Part shown: in pieces, positions 9,681 through 19,273 of the stretch
Numbering within the stretch: the first letter of the stretch is position 1
How the letters are laid out: every line of letters begins with the position of its first letter
Origin: Roseateles terrae
GTDB taxonomy: Bacteria > Pseudomonadota > Gammaproteobacteria > Burkholderiales > Burkholderiaceae_C
DNA: 64,000 bases
Reading direction: 5' to 3'
NCBI RefSeq assembly: GCF_014192155.1
Contig: NZ_JACHXO010000011.1
Location: forward strand, 94,955 to 158,954
The notes under the pieces: generated by a model
The model's database searches: none
The model's input: only the letters and a program-made list of their open reading frames with translations
Told to the model about the DNA's origin: nothing
Program-made: the position numbers and the translations under genes

Positions 9681-10480
9681 GCCTGCCCACCCTGCCACCC
9701 ACCACCACCCTGCGCTTGTCCCGCGAGGGCGCGGTGGCCCGTGTCACCCTGGCACGTCCGGACGTTCGCAATGCCTTCAACGACATCGTCATCCAGGAAC
9801 TGACCCACACCTTCGAGGCGCTGAGCCAGGACGCCTCGCTGCGCGCCGTGGTGCTGGCCGCCGAAGGCAAGGCCTTCTGCGCCGGTGCGGACCTGAACTG
9901 GATGAAGGCCATGGCCGGCTACAGCTGGGAGGACAACCATGCCGACGCCTCCCGTCTGGCGCAGATGCTCTGGACACTCTACAGCTGCCCGGTCCCGGTG
10001 ATCGCGCAGGTGCAGGGCGATGTCTACGCGGGCGGCGTCGGGCTGGTCTCCGTCTGCGATGTCGTGGTGGCGGTCGACTCGGCAGGCTTTTGCCTGTCCG
10101 AAGCCAAGCTGGGCCTGCTGCCGGCGACCATCGCCCCATATGTCGTGCGGGCGATGGGAGAACAGGCTTCCCGGCGATACTTCGTCACCGCTGAACGGTT
10201 CTCCGCGGCTGAGGCGCACCGCCTCGGCCTCGTGCATGCGCTGGCTACCGCCGAGACGCTGGATGAGACCGTCCAGGGGCTGTGCAATGCCGTCGTGGCC
10301 AATGGTCCGATGGCCGTGCGGGCCTGCAAGCAGCTGGTGAAGGATGTGGCGCATGCGCCGCTGACCCAGGCGCTGCGGGATGACACCGCCCGCCGCATCG
10401 CCGACATCCGCGCCAGCAGCGAAGGTCGCGACGGGGTGCAGAGCTTTCTCAACAAGTCCCGCCCTGGCTGGCAGGGCTGA
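9677..10480 (+). CDS. liuC: Enoyl-CoA hydratase/isomerase family, probable 3-methylglutaconyl-CoA hydratase
   Basis: A 267-residue crotonase-fold enzyme. It shows the oxyanion-hole segments GKAFCAGADLNWM and QGDVYAGGVGLVSVCD and the usual C-terminal helices. In this cluster the expected reaction is hydration of 3-methylglutaconyl-CoA to HMG-CoA, the step between MccAB and HMG-CoA lyase, both encoded here. The start codon overlaps the stop of the preceding hydrolase (ATGA). Crotonase specificity cannot be fixed from sequence alone, so the assignment rests on context. Confidence 0.87.
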   Translation: MSLPTLPPTTTLRLSREGAVARVTLARPDVRNAFNDIVIQELTHTFEALSQDASLRAVVLAAEGKAFCAGADLNWMKAMAGYSWEDNHADASRLAQMLWTLYSCPVPVIAQVQGDVYAGGVGLVSVCDVVVAVDSAGFCLSEAKLGLLPATIAPYVVRAMGEQASRRYFVTAERFSAAEAHRLGLVHALATAETLDETVQGLCNAVVANGPMAVRACKQLVKDVAHAPLTQALRDDTARRIADIRASSEGRDGVQSFLNKSRPGWQG

Positions 10481-10551
10481 TGTCGAGGCCTTCCGCCGAC
10501 CGCGATGCCGCGGCCGCTGGAAGTCCGGTGACCCTTTGATGTCCGTTTTCC

Positions 10552-11871
10552 ATGTCCGAAGCAGTACAACATGACTGGCAACGCCGCAGCCTCCGCGCGG
10601 TGTGGCATCCCTGCACCCAGATGGCACGCGCCGAGCGGGTGCCCCCGCTGCCCATTGCCCGCGGCGAAGGCCCCTGGCTGTTTGACCATCAGGGCCGCCG
10701 CTACTTCGATGCCAACAGCTCCTGGTGGGTGAACCTCTTCGGCCATGCGGATCCGGCGCTGAACGATGCCATCAAGCATCAGCTCGACACGCTGCCGCAT
10801 GTGATGCTGGCCGGCTGCACCCATGAACCGGCGGTGCGGCTGGCCGAGCGGCTGTCCGCGCGCACGCGGGGCGTGCTGGGCCACCTCTTCTTCGGCAGCG
10901 ATGGGGCGAGCGCAGTGGAGATCGCGCTCAAGCAGAGCTTTCACAGCTGGCGCAACCGTGGCCAGAGCGACAAGCGGGAATTCGTCTGTCTCAAGAATGG
11001 TTATCACGGAGAGACCATCGGCGCCCTGGCGGTGACCGATGTGGCGGTGTTTCGCGACGCCTATGACCCGCTGCTGATGCGGGCCCATATCGTCACCTCG
11101 CCGGACCAGCGTCTGGGCAATGAGCAGCAGGCGCTGGACGATCTGCGGACGCTGCTGCGGGAGCGTGCCGCGCACATTGCCGCGGTCATCGTGGAACCGC
11201 TGGTGCAGGGCGCGGCCGGCATGGTGATGCATGCGCCGTCTTATCTGCGCCGCTTGCGCCAGTTGTGCCGTGAATTCAATGTGCACCTGATTGCCGACGA
11301 GATCGCGGTCGGATGCGGCCGCACCGGCACCTTCTTCGCGTGGGAACAGACCCAGCCCGCATCGGCCGATGAGTGGCCGGACTTCGTGCTGCTGTCCAAG
11401 GGCATCACCGGGGGCACGCTGCCGCTGTCGCTGGTGCTGACCACCGACGAGGTCTACCAGGCCTTCTGGTCAGAAGACGTGACCCGCGGATTCCTGCACT
11501 CCCACAGCTACACCGGCAATCCGCTGGCGTGTGCGGCGGCCAATGCGGTGCTGGACCGGTTCGAGGCGGGGCAGCTCGTGAGTAATCAAACGCAGGCGGC
11601 GCTCCTGACCGAGGCGTTTGCACCACTGGCCACGCATCCGGCGGTGGCCCATCTGCGCCAGCGGGGCACCATCCTGGCGTTTGATGTCCAGGCACCGGTC
11701 GAGCGCTTTTCGGAGCGCTTCCACCTGGCCGCACGTGACCATGAGCTGCTGATCCGCCCGATCGGGCAGACGGTCTACCTGATGCCGCCGTATCTGATCG
11801 ACGCCTCCACCGCCGGCTTCCTGGCCGATGCGGTGCAGGCGACCCTGCAGGAGGTGCTGCATGCTGCTTGA
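10552..11871 (+). CDS. bioA: Adenosylmethionine-8-amino-7-oxononanoate aminotransferase
   Basis: A 439-residue class III aminotransferase that makes 7,8-diaminopelargonate with S-adenosylmethionine as amino donor in biotin synthesis. It begins with the BioA signature WHPCTQM and has DANSSWWVNLFGH, the PLP-phosphate segment GSDGASAVEIALK, the IADEIAVGCGRTG segment, and the PLP lysine in LLSKGITGG. Length is normal. First of four biotin genes, it overlaps bioF by 11 nt. It lies 71 bp after the enoyl-CoA hydratase, inside the leucine-degradation cluster. Confidence 0.95.
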   Translation: MSEAVQHDWQRRSLRAVWHPCTQMARAERVPPLPIARGEGPWLFDHQGRRYFDANSSWWVNLFGHADPALNDAIKHQLDTLPHVMLAGCTHEPAVRLAERLSARTRGVLGHLFFGSDGASAVEIALKQSFHSWRNRGQSDKREFVCLKNGYHGETIGALAVTDVAVFRDAYDPLLMRAHIVTSPDQRLGNEQQALDDLRTLLRERAAHIAAVIVEPLVQGAAGMVMHAPSYLRRLRQLCREFNVHLIADEIAVGCGRTGTFFAWEQTQPASADEWPDFVLLSKGITGGTLPLSLVLTTDEVYQAFWSEDVTRGFLHSHSYTGNPLACAAANAVLDRFEAGQLVSNQTQAALLTEAFAPLATHPAVAHLRQRGTILAFDVQAPVERFSERFHLAARDHELLIRPIGQTVYLMPPYLIDASTAGFLADAVQATLQEVLHAA

Positions 11872-13066
11872 GCACCTGCAGGCGAAGCTCGACGAGCTGA
11901 AGTCGCAAAGCCTCACCCGTTTCACCCGCGTGGCCGAGACCGGCACCGCGCCCCGCCAGATCGTGCGCGGCGCTGACGGCGTGGCGCGCGAGCTGTTGAT
12001 GTTCTGCAGCAATGACTATCTCGGCCTGGCGGCGCATCCCGAGATTGCGGAGGCGCTTGCGGAAGGCGCCCAGATCTACGGCGGGGGCTCCGGCGCTTCG
12101 CCGCTGGTGAGCGGACATTCGCGGGCCCACCATGAGGTGGAGACCCAACTCGCCGACTGGTTTTCGCCTTGGATTCCGCAAGCGCGGGCCATCGGCTTTT
12201 GCACCGGCTACATGGCCAACCTGGCGGTGGTCGCCGCACTGGGCGATGCGCAGGCGGAGATCTTCAGCGAGTCGCTGAATCACGCGTCGCTGATCGACGG
12301 CACCCGCCTGGCCAAGGCCCGTGTGACCCGGTACGGCCACGTGGACCTGCAGGAACTGCGGACTCAACTGGCAGCCAGCACGGCACGCATCAAGTTGATC
12401 GTCACCGATGCGGTCTTCAGCATGGACGGGGACATCGCCCCGCTGCCGGAGCTTCTCGCCCTGGCGGAGGCGTTCGACGCCTGGCTGATCGTGGACGATG
12501 CCCATGGCTTCGGCGTGTTGGGCGAGACCGGTGCCGGCTCGGTTGAGCACTTCGGGCTGCGCAGCGAGCGGCTGATCGTGATGGGCACGCTGGGCAAGTC
12601 CGCCGGGCTGGCCGGTGCCTTTGTCGTCGCACATGCCACCATCACCGACTACCTGCTGCAGGCGGCGCGCAATTACATCTTCTCCACCGCTTCGCCGCCT
12701 GCGGTCGAGCATGCGCTGCTGACCAGCTTCGCGCTGATCCGCGGGGCCGAGGGTCGGCGCCGTCGCGCGCAGCTCATGGCCCTGCAGGCGCATCTGCGCG
12801 AAGGCATGGCCGCGCTGCTGGACCGCCATCCGGCGCTGCCGTGGCGGCTCGCACCGTCCAGCAGTCCTATCCAGCCCTTGATCATCGGCGGCAATGCCGA
12901 GGTGATGGCGCTGGCGGCGGCACTGGAGCAGCAGGGTCTGCGGGTGCCGGGCATCCGTCCCCCGACGGTGCCCAGGGGCGAGGCCCGCCTGCGCATCACC
13001 TTGTGTGCCACCCACACCCATGACGATGTGGATCGCCTGCTGGCGGCCCTGGAGGACTGCGCATGA
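11861..13066 (+). CDS. bioF: 8-amino-7-oxononanoate synthase
   Basis: A 401-residue alpha-oxoamine synthase that condenses pimeloyl thioester with alanine to give KAPA. Visible motifs include CSNDYLGLAAHP near residue 50, GGGSGASPLVSGHSRAH, the IVDDAHGFGVLG aspartate segment and the PLP lysine in MGTLGKSAG. The start at 11861 lies within the last codons of bioA, a sign of translational coupling. It overlaps bioD by 4 nt. Confidence 0.95.
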   Translation: MLLEHLQAKLDELKSQSLTRFTRVAETGTAPRQIVRGADGVARELLMFCSNDYLGLAAHPEIAEALAEGAQIYGGGSGASPLVSGHSRAHHEVETQLADWFSPWIPQARAIGFCTGYMANLAVVAALGDAQAEIFSESLNHASLIDGTRLAKARVTRYGHVDLQELRTQLAASTARIKLIVTDAVFSMDGDIAPLPELLALAEAFDAWLIVDDAHGFGVLGETGAGSVEHFGLRSERLIVMGTLGKSAGLAGAFVVAHATITDYLLQAARNYIFSTASPPAVEHALLTSFALIRGAEGRRRRAQLMALQAHLREGMAALLDRHPALPWRLAPSSSPIQPLIIGGNAEVMALAAALEQQGLRVPGIRPPTVPRGEARLRITLCATHTHDDVDRLLAALEDCA

Positions 13067-13782
13067 GCGCCGCGCCATTCAACGGATTTTTCATCACCGG
13101 CACGGACACCGAAATCGGCAAGACCTGCATCACCGCTGGCCTGACGCATGCCTTTCAGCAGCTCGGCTGCCGGGTGGCACCGGTGAAGTCCCTGGCGGCT
13201 GGACAGACCCCGGATGCCAGCGGCCAATGGGTCAATGAGGATGTGGCCCAGCTCCATGCCGCCCAGACCCTGGGCCTGCGCATGGAGGAGGTCGGCCCGC
13301 TGCAGTTTCGCGAGCCCTGTGCGCCGCACATTGCTGCCCGTCTGGAAGGTCGCAGCATCGACCGTGAAGCCCTGCTGACGGCCATCGCCGCCACCGCCGC
13401 CCGCGCCGACCTGACGCTGGTGGAAGGCGTGGGTGGCTTCCGGGTGCCGCTGACCGACACCTGGGACACCGCCGACCTGGCCGTGGACCTGGGCCTGCCG
13501 GTGGTGCTGGTGGTTGGCCTGCGGCTGGGCTGCATCAACCATGCGCTGCTGACGGCCGAAGCCATCCGGGCGCGCGGCCTGCGCCTGGCCGGATGGGTGG
13601 CCAACACCGCCGACCCGCATCAACCGCATGTGGCGGACAATCTGTCCGCACTGAGCGCGCGCCTGGACCCGATCGCGGGCGGGCCGTGCTGGGGCCATGT
13701 GCCCCGACTGACCGATCCCTCTCCTGCGGCCGTGGCCGCGCACCTGCAGCAGCCCCTGCTGCTGAACGCCTTGAAAGCATGA
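13063..13782 (+). CDS. bioD: Dethiobiotin synthetase
   Basis: A 239-residue ATP-dependent carboxylase that closes the ureido ring of dethiobiotin. The P-loop variant GTDTEIGKT sits at residues 12-20, followed by the VKSLAAGQ substrate-lysine region (usually PVKPV/ISG in relatives) and [11 protein letters not shown]. It is slightly longer than typical at the C terminus. It overlaps bioF and bioB by 4 nt each, so the four biotin genes form one coupled unit. Confidence 0.94.
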   Translation: MSAAPFNGFFITGTDTEIGKTCITAGLTHAFQQLGCRVAPVKSLAAGQTPDASGQWVNEDVAQLHAAQTLGLRMEEVGPLQFREPCAPHIAARLEGRSIDREALLTAIAATAARADLTLVEGVGGFRVPLTDTWDTADLAVDLGLPVVLVVGLRLGCINHALLTAEAIRARGLRLAGWVANTADPHQPHVADNLSALSARLDPIAGGPCWGHVPRLTDPSPAAVAAHLQQPLLLNALKA

Positions 13783-14888
13783 CGATGAAGCAGACCGTCA
13801 ACCAGATCCAGACGCTGACGCCCACCACCGATGAGCAGCGCCGCAACACCAAGCCCTGGACGGTGAATGAGATCGCAGCCCTGTTCGAGCTGCCGTTCAA
13901 CGACCTGCTCTTCCGCGCGCAGCAAGTGCACCGTGAGCATTTCGATGCGAATGCGGTGCAGCTGTCCACGCTGCTGTCGATCAAGACCGGCGGCTGTGAG
14001 GAAGACTGCAAGTACTGCCCGCAGTCGGCCCACTTCGACACCGGCCTGAAGGCGGAGAAGCTGATCCCGCTGCAGGAAGTGCTGGAAGCCGCCCGCGCCG
14101 CCAAGGCCAACGGCGCCACCCGCTTCTGCATGGGCGCCGCCTGGCGCTCGCCCAAGGAACGTCATCTGGAAGCCATCGGCGAGATGATCTCCGAGGTCAA
14201 GGCCATGGGCCTGGAGACCTGCCTGACCGCCGGCATGCTGGGCGACGGCCAGGCCGAGCAGCTGCGTGACGCCGGTCTGGACTACTACAACCACAACCTG
14301 GACACCTCGCCGGAGTTCTACGGCCAGATCATCACCACCCGCACCTATCAGGACCGCCTGGACACGCTGGACCGCGTGCGTGGGGTCGGCCTGAAGGTTT
14401 GCTCGGGCGGCATCGTCGGCATGGGCGAAACCCGCCGCCAGCGCGCCGGCCTGATCGCACAGCTGGCCAATCTGGATCCGTATCCGGAGTCGGTGCCCAT
14501 CAACAACCTGGTGCAGGTGGAAGGCACGCCGCTGGCAGGCACCGAGGCGCTGGACCCGTTCGAATTCATCCGCACCATTGCAGTGGCCCGCATCACCATG
14601 CCGCGCGCGATGGTCCGCCTGTCGGCCGGCCGTGAGGAGATGCCCGAGACCATGCAGGCCCTGTGTTTCCTGGCGGGCGCCAACAGCATGTTCTACGGCG
14701 ACAAGCTGCTGACCACCAGCAATCCGCAGGCCGAGAAGGACCGCCGCCTGATCGACCGTCTGGGCATGCACTGCGCCACCGAAGCGGACCTGAGCGCGGA
14801 AGCATCCGCCGCGGGTGCTGCTGCCGCTGCCGCCGTTGCTGCCGGCGCGGACAGCGCCTCGGCTGGCGCCTGCGGCCACTGCCACTGA
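13779..14888 (+). CDS. bioB: Biotin synthase (radical SAM)
   Basis: A 369-residue radical-SAM enzyme that inserts sulfur into dethiobiotin. The 4Fe-4S motif CEEDCKYC has its cysteines at residues 73, 77 and 80. The segments for the second cluster and substrate ([42 protein letters not shown]) are all present. The last 30 or so residues are an alanine-rich tail ending CGHCH, absent from typical BioB proteins and possibly metal-binding. The start overlaps the bioD stop. It is the last biotin gene; mccA follows after 145 bp. Confidence 0.95.
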   Translation: MTMKQTVNQIQTLTPTTDEQRRNTKPWTVNEIAALFELPFNDLLFRAQQVHREHFDANAVQLSTLLSIKTGGCEEDCKYCPQSAHFDTGLKAEKLIPLQEVLEAARAAKANGATRFCMGAAWRSPKERHLEAIGEMISEVKAMGLETCLTAGMLGDGQAEQLRDAGLDYYNHNLDTSPEFYGQIITTRTYQDRLDTLDRVRGVGLKVCSGGIVGMGETRRQRAGLIAQLANLDPYPESVPINNLVQVEGTPLAGTEALDPFEFIRTIAVARITMPRAMVRLSAGREEMPETMQALCFLAGANSMFYGDKLLTTSNPQAEKDRRLIDRLGMHCATEADLSAEASAAGAAAAAAVAAGADSASAGACGHCH

Positions 14889-15033
14889 GCTTTTCCGGGG
14901 TCGCAAGGCCTGGACCCCGGACCCGGGCCGCGTCGGGCGGCCGATATCCCGACCACCACCACCACCGGAGCGTGCCGGCAGCCGCAGCCACAAGCGGCGG
15001 CGCGCCAGGCACCCGGGGCTTGAGGAGACAACC

Positions 15034-17022
15034 TTGTTCAAGAAGATCCTGATTGCCAACCGCGGCGAAATCGCCTGCCGGGTGGCCGCCACTGCCCGGC
15101 GCCTGGGCGTGAAGACGGTTGCGGTCTACAGCGACGCGGATGCGCAGGCACGTCATGTGCGGGCCTGTGATGAAGCGGTGCATGTGGGCGGTCCAGCCCC
15201 GCGGGACAGCTACCTGCAGTGGCAACGCATTCTGGAAGCGGCACGCAAGACTGGCGCCGAAGCCGTGCATCCGGGATATGGCTTCCTGAGCGAGAACGAA
15301 GAGTTTGCCCAGGCCTGCGCCGATGCAGGGCTGGTGTTCATCGGCCCGCCGCCGTCGGCCATCCGTGCGATGGGCTTGAAGGCGGAATCCAAGCGGCTGA
15401 TGGAGCAGGCCGGGGTGCCGCTGGTGCCCGGTTATCACGGGGCCGACCAGGACCCGGCTCTGTTGCGCCGCGAGGCGGCCCGAATCGGTTATCCGGTGCT
15501 GATCAAGGCCAGCGCCGGCGGCGGTGGCAAGGGCATGCGCGCGGTCCATCGGGATGAAGAATTCGATGCGGCGCTGGCGTCCTGCAAGCGCGAGGCGATC
15601 AGCAGCTTCGGCGATGACGCCGTGCTCATTGAGCGGTATGTGCAGCGTCCGCGGCACATTGAAATCCAGGTCTTTGGCGACAGCCATGGCGACTGCGTCT
15701 ACCTGTTCGAGCGGGACTGCTCGGTGCAGCGTCGCCATCAGAAGGTGCTGGAGGAAGCGCCTGCGCCGGGCATGACACCGGAGCGACGCGCCGAGATGGG
15801 GGCGGCCGCCGTGGCCGCTGCGCGTGCGGTCGGGTATCAGGGCGCTGGCACGGTTGAATTCATTGCCGAGCAGGACGGGCGTTTCTACTTCATGGAAATG
15901 AATACCCGGCTGCAGGTGGAGCATCCGGTCACCGAGGCCATCACCGGGCTGGACCTGGTGGAGTGGCAGTTGCGCGTGGCTGCGGGTGAGCCGCTGCCGC
16001 TGCGGCAACAGGACCTGCGCATCCACGGCCATGCGATTGAAGCGCGCATCTGCGCTGAAAACCCGGACGGTGGTTTCCTGCCGGCGACGGGTCGTCTCTC
16101 GGTGGCTCGCTGGCCTGCGCATGACGCCTTCCGGCCGGCCGATGTGCGCATCGATTCGGGGGTGGGCGAGGGCGACGAGATCAGCCCCTATTACGACTCG
16201 ATGATCGCCAAGCTGATCGTCCATGGGGATACCCGTGAGCAGGCGCTGGCCCGTCTGGATGCCGCGCTGCGCGACACCCACATCGTCGGACTGCACACCA
16301 ATGTGGCCTTCCTGCGCCGATGCGCGGCGACGGACTCGTTCACCGGGGCGGACCTGGACACGGCGCTGATCGAGCGCGAACGGGCCGTGCTGTTCGACCA
16401 GCCGGGCCTGCCGGTGGCGCAGGCTGCCGCGGCGGTGGTGGCGCATACGCTGGCGGAAGAAGGCCTGACGGAAAGCGCCGACCCGTGGAGCCGCCGCGAT
16501 GGCTGGCGCCTCTTCGGTGCCGCCCAGCGGCGGTTCGAGCTGGAGATCCACGGTGAGCACCAGACGGTGCTGCTGGCGCGTCATCATCAGGGCAGCCAGT
16601 CGCTGACGGTGGCCGGGCAGACGGTAAACCTGAGCCTGCGCTCGGACGGCGCGGAGCAGCATGAGCTGTATCTGGACGGCCAGCGGGTGCAGGTGCGGAC
16701 CTACAAGGTGGGCGAGCAGGTGGCAGTTTTCGGGGCGGACGGTTCCGCTCTGGTCACCGAGGTGGATGTGCTGGCTCACGCTGGACAAGGCACCGGCGAA
16801 GGCGGCCGGCTGAGCGCGCCGATGCCCGGCAAGCTGATCGCCTTCCTGGCGCAGCCTGGCGACTCGGTCAGCAAGGGCCAGCCGCTGGCGGTGATGGAAG
16901 CAATGAAGATGGAGCACACCATCACCGCGCCGCGCGACGGTGTGGTGGATGAGCTGCTGTTTGCCGTGGGCGATCAGGTCGGCGATGGCGCCGAGCTGCT
17001 GCGTCTGCGGGCGCAGGCCTGA
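15034..17022 (+). CDS. mccA: Methylcrotonyl-CoA carboxylase, biotin carboxylase/carrier (alpha) subunit
   Basis: A 662-residue biotin-dependent carboxylase subunit. The biotin carboxylase domain covers about residues 1-450 (KKILIANRGEIACRV, ATP-grasp KASAGGGGKGMR, FMEMNTRLQVEHPVTE). A linking domain follows, and a C-terminal biotinyl domain carries the biotin lysine in EAMKMEH (Lys625). A TTG start is chosen because a strong GAGGAG lies about 8 nt upstream and the protein then begins exactly as the family does. It pairs with mccB. Being placed directly after the bio genes gives enzyme and cofactor supply from one cluster. Confidence 0.95.
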   Translation: MFKKILIANRGEIACRVAATARRLGVKTVAVYSDADAQARHVRACDEAVHVGGPAPRDSYLQWQRILEAARKTGAEAVHPGYGFLSENEEFAQACADAGLVFIGPPPSAIRAMGLKAESKRLMEQAGVPLVPGYHGADQDPALLRREAARIGYPVLIKASAGGGGKGMRAVHRDEEFDAALASCKREAISSFGDDAVLIERYVQRPRHIEIQVFGDSHGDCVYLFERDCSVQRRHQKVLEEAPAPGMTPERRAEMGAAAVAAARAVGYQGAGTVEFIAEQDGRFYFMEMNTRLQVEHPVTEAITGLDLVEWQLRVAAGEPLPLRQQDLRIHGHAIEARICAENPDGGFLPATGRLSVARWPAHDAFRPADVRIDSGVGEGDEISPYYDSMIAKLIVHGDTREQALARLDAALRDTHIVGLHTNVAFLRRCAATDSFTGADLDTALIERERAVLFDQPGLPVAQAAAAVVAHTLAEEGLTESADPWSRRDGWRLFGAAQRRFELEIHGEHQTVLLARHHQGSQSLTVAGQTVNLSLRSDGAEQHELYLDGQRVQVRTYKVGEQVAVFGADGSALVTEVDVLAHAGQGTGEGGRLSAPMPGKLIAFLAQPGDSVSKGQPLAVMEAMKMEHTITAPRDGVVDELLFAVGDQVGDGAELLRLRAQA

Positions 17023-17033
17023 AGGAGCGGGGC

Positions 17034-17969
17034 ATGAATGCGAACTTCAACCGGGCAACGGGTCACCTGCCCAGCCGCGTGACGCTGGTGGATGTCGGCC
17101 CGCGGGATGGGCTGCAGAACGAGAAGGCGCAGGTCGGCACCGCCGACAAGGCACAGCTGGTGGCGATGCTGCAGGCGGCGGGTCTCAAGGAGATTGAGGT
17201 CACCAGCTTCGTGTCGCCGAAGTGGATTCCACAGATGGCGGACAACACCGAGGTGATGGCGGCCATTGAGCGCCAACCCGGCGTGCGCTACAGCGTGCTG
17301 GTGCCCAACATGAAGGGCCTGGAAGCCGCGCTGCCGACCCGGCCTGATGAGGTGGTGGTGTTTGCGGCGGCGTCTGAGGCGTTTTCGCAGAAGAATATCA
17401 ACTGCTCCATTGCAGAGAGCATTGAGCGCTTTGCTCCTGTGGTGGCAGCGGCGCATGAGGCGGGCTTGAAGGTACGCGGGGCGTTGTCGTGCGCGGTGGG
17501 TTGCCCGTATCAGGGGGCCGTCTCACCGGACGAAGTGGATCGTGTGGCGGGGCTGCTGCGCGCCATCGGGGTCGACCATCTGGGCGTGGCGGACACCATC
17601 GGCGTGGGCACGCCGCGTCAGGTGCAGGCAGCGATGGAGCGCGCACTGCGGCACTTCCCGCTGGTGGAAGTGAGCGGGCATTTCCACGACACCTACGGCC
17701 AAGCGCTGACCAACATCTATGCCTGCCTGGAGATGGGCATCCACAGCTTCGATGCAAGCGTGGCGGGCCTCGGGGGCTGCCCCTATGCAAAGGGCGCGAC
17801 GGGGAACGTGGCGACCGAAGATGTGCTGTTCATGCTGCAGGGGCTGGGCATCGATACAGGCATCGATCTGGACCGGCTGGTGGATGCGGGAGCGTTCATC
17901 TCTGGCGTGCTGGGGCGGCCGCCGGCATCGCGCGTGGCGAGGGCGGTGCTGGCGAAAAGGCAGGGGTGA
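17034..17969 (+). CDS. hmgL: Hydroxymethylglutaryl-CoA lyase
   Basis: A 311-residue TIM-barrel lyase of the HMGL/DRE family that splits HMG-CoA into acetoacetate and acetyl-CoA, the last step of leucine degradation. It shows VDVGPRDGLQNE near the N terminus, FVSPKWIPQMAD, the metal-ligand HFHDTYGQAL motif, and the catalytic-loop Cys in GLGGCPYAKGATGNVATED. It follows mccA by 11 nt and is the last recognisable liu gene. The cluster lacks isovaleryl-CoA dehydrogenase, which must lie elsewhere. Confidence 0.95.
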   Translation: MNANFNRATGHLPSRVTLVDVGPRDGLQNEKAQVGTADKAQLVAMLQAAGLKEIEVTSFVSPKWIPQMADNTEVMAAIERQPGVRYSVLVPNMKGLEAALPTRPDEVVVFAAASEAFSQKNINCSIAESIERFAPVVAAAHEAGLKVRGALSCAVGCPYQGAVSPDEVDRVAGLLRAIGVDHLGVADTIGVGTPRQVQAAMERALRHFPLVEVSGHFHDTYGQALTNIYACLEMGIHSFDASVAGLGGCPYAKGATGNVATEDVLFMLQGLGIDTGIDLDRLVDAGAFISGVLGRPPASRVARAVLAKRQG

Positions 17970-17973
17970 GGGA

Positions 17974-18447
17974 TTGAGAACCTGGCTCGCCGCTATTGCA
18001 GCGATCGCAATACAGCCCTTTGTGTTCATTGCACTGCTGCTGCCGGGGCTGTTCCATTCATCGTCCCCAATGAATGGATTGGGCATCGTCGTCACGGCTG
18101 TCGCTGCTGTTGCGGCCGCTGTGACTGTGCTGCTCGGAGTGCCGGCCTTCTGGGTGCTTCGTAGGTTCGGTCGGGAAGGATGGCGCTCGTTGGGCGCAGT
18201 TGGTGCCGCGCTTGGTGTTTTGCCGGTCGCATTCTTCTGGCCTCGCCATTTTGCGGGGTATTCATCGGGGCAGAACTGGCACGGCCATGACGTTGACTTG
18301 TACGTGGATGGCATGCCGACCGTGTATGCCTGGCTCATCTATGCGGAGAAGGTTCTCACTTTCGGGCTCCACGGCTTGATTGGCGCGCTCGTCTTTTATG
18401 CCGTGCTGCGTCGTTTGAGTCGCGGGCCCCGGCTCATTAAGGGATGA
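17974..18447 (+). CDS. Small polytopic membrane protein, unknown function
   Basis: About 157 residues from a TTG at 17974, four bases after the hmgL stop. This start includes an otherwise missing first membrane helix (WLAAIAAIAIQPFVFIALLL). Three further hydrophobic segments lie near residues 38-62, 75-92 and 120-145, with a polar loop between the last two (HGHDVDLYVDGMPT). No family is recognised. The close spacing would allow co-transcription with hmgL, but it begins a patch of orphan genes and may be accessory. Confidence 0.55.
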   Translation: MRTWLAAIAAIAIQPFVFIALLLPGLFHSSSPMNGLGIVVTAVAAVAAAVTVLLGVPAFWVLRRFGREGWRSLGAVGAALGVLPVAFFWPRHFAGYSSGQNWHGHDVDLYVDGMPTVYAWLIYAEKVLTFGLHGLIGALVFYAVLRRLSRGPRLIKG

Positions 18448-18518
18448 CTGGCGCTGCCGAACGCTGATTGTGCGGCAGGGGGGAGCGTCAGGCGCGCTGA
18501 CCAGTCCTGCCTATGAGA

Positions 18519-18917
18519 TCAGGCTTCCGGCAGCTCACGAAGCAGATGCTGGATGAGTTGCACCAGGGCCACTGCCTGAGTGACCGTGAGCAGTGCAGCA
18601 CCTTGACCGTCATACGAGAGGGCCAGGAAGGGCTTGGAATCGTGCGCGATCAAGGTCACAACGCCGGAAGCGACGGTCAATCGGAAAGCGCGTGAATCGC
18701 CGTCCACCGACGCTTTCGGCTCGGGCGATCTGTCAGACGCTTCCCAAATCGAGCGCGCTCGCTCGGTGATGATGTGGGCGATTTCTTGCGCATCCTGTGA
18801 AGTCAGAACGCAGGAAGCAGAGCCTTCTGGATCAATGTCAACGGAGAGGAGATTTGATTCCTGGACGATAGTGACCGTGCCTCGAGCGACGAGCCACTTG
18901 TACATTCGATCATTCAA
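18519..18917 (-). CDS. Hypothetical protein
   Basis: About 132 residues. The TTG at 18917 is chosen because AGGAG lies 6 nt upstream; an ATG follows at 18905. The protein looks soluble with alternating strands and helices (RGTVTIVQESNLLSVDID, later ALSYDGQGAALLTVTQAVALVQLIQHLL). There is no signal peptide and no recognised domain. It is divergent from the small zinc-ribbon gene. The size and surroundings resemble immunity or other small accessory genes, but this is only context. Confidence 0.5.
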   Translation of the reverse strand: MNDRMYKWLVARGTVTIVQESNLLSVDIDPEGSASCVLTSQDAQEIAHIITERARSIWEASDRSPEPKASVDGDSRAFRLTVASGVVTLIAHDSKPFLALSYDGQGAALLTVTQAVALVQLIQHLLRELPEA

Positions 18918-18971
18918 AAGAGGCTCCTGTGAAGGCTGGAACCCTACACTGGATCCCAGGAGGGAGAAGAC

Positions 18972-19232
18972 ATGCAAGCGCTAGAGGTGTGCCCACGTTG
19001 CGACCACGACTTCCTCGGTGGAAAAGCAGTCGTCTCGGGTGGGATGCGGTTGGGATACTACCGGTTGCACGACAAGGGCCCGGTCGTGCGCTGCCCGCAT
19101 TGTCTGCATGTATTCAAGCCAGAGAACCTGCGGCTTTTCGGCTTCCTGCATCCGGATGCTGTTTGCTGGGTCGTTCCAGCAATATTGGCGGTTTGCGTTG
19201 GGATTGCGTTTGTTCAGAAGAACTGGGGTTGA
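18972..19232 (+). CDS. Small zinc-ribbon protein with a C-terminal membrane helix
   Basis: An 86-residue protein. Two CxxC knuckles (CPRCDHDF at the N terminus and CPHCLHVF about 35 residues later) form a likely zinc ribbon. A single hydrophobic helix (CWVVPAILAVCVGIAFV) ends the chain. A strong GGAGGGAGAAG lies just upstream of the ATG. Function unknown; such proteins are often membrane-anchored adaptors. Confidence 0.65.
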   Translation: MQALEVCPRCDHDFLGGKAVVSGGMRLGYYRLHDKGPVVRCPHCLHVFKPENLRLFGFLHPDAVCWVVPAILAVCVGIAFVQKNWG

Positions 19233-19273
19233 GGCGCCCGTCGAGAAGCTTTGGTTCAGTCCGGAGGTCATTG

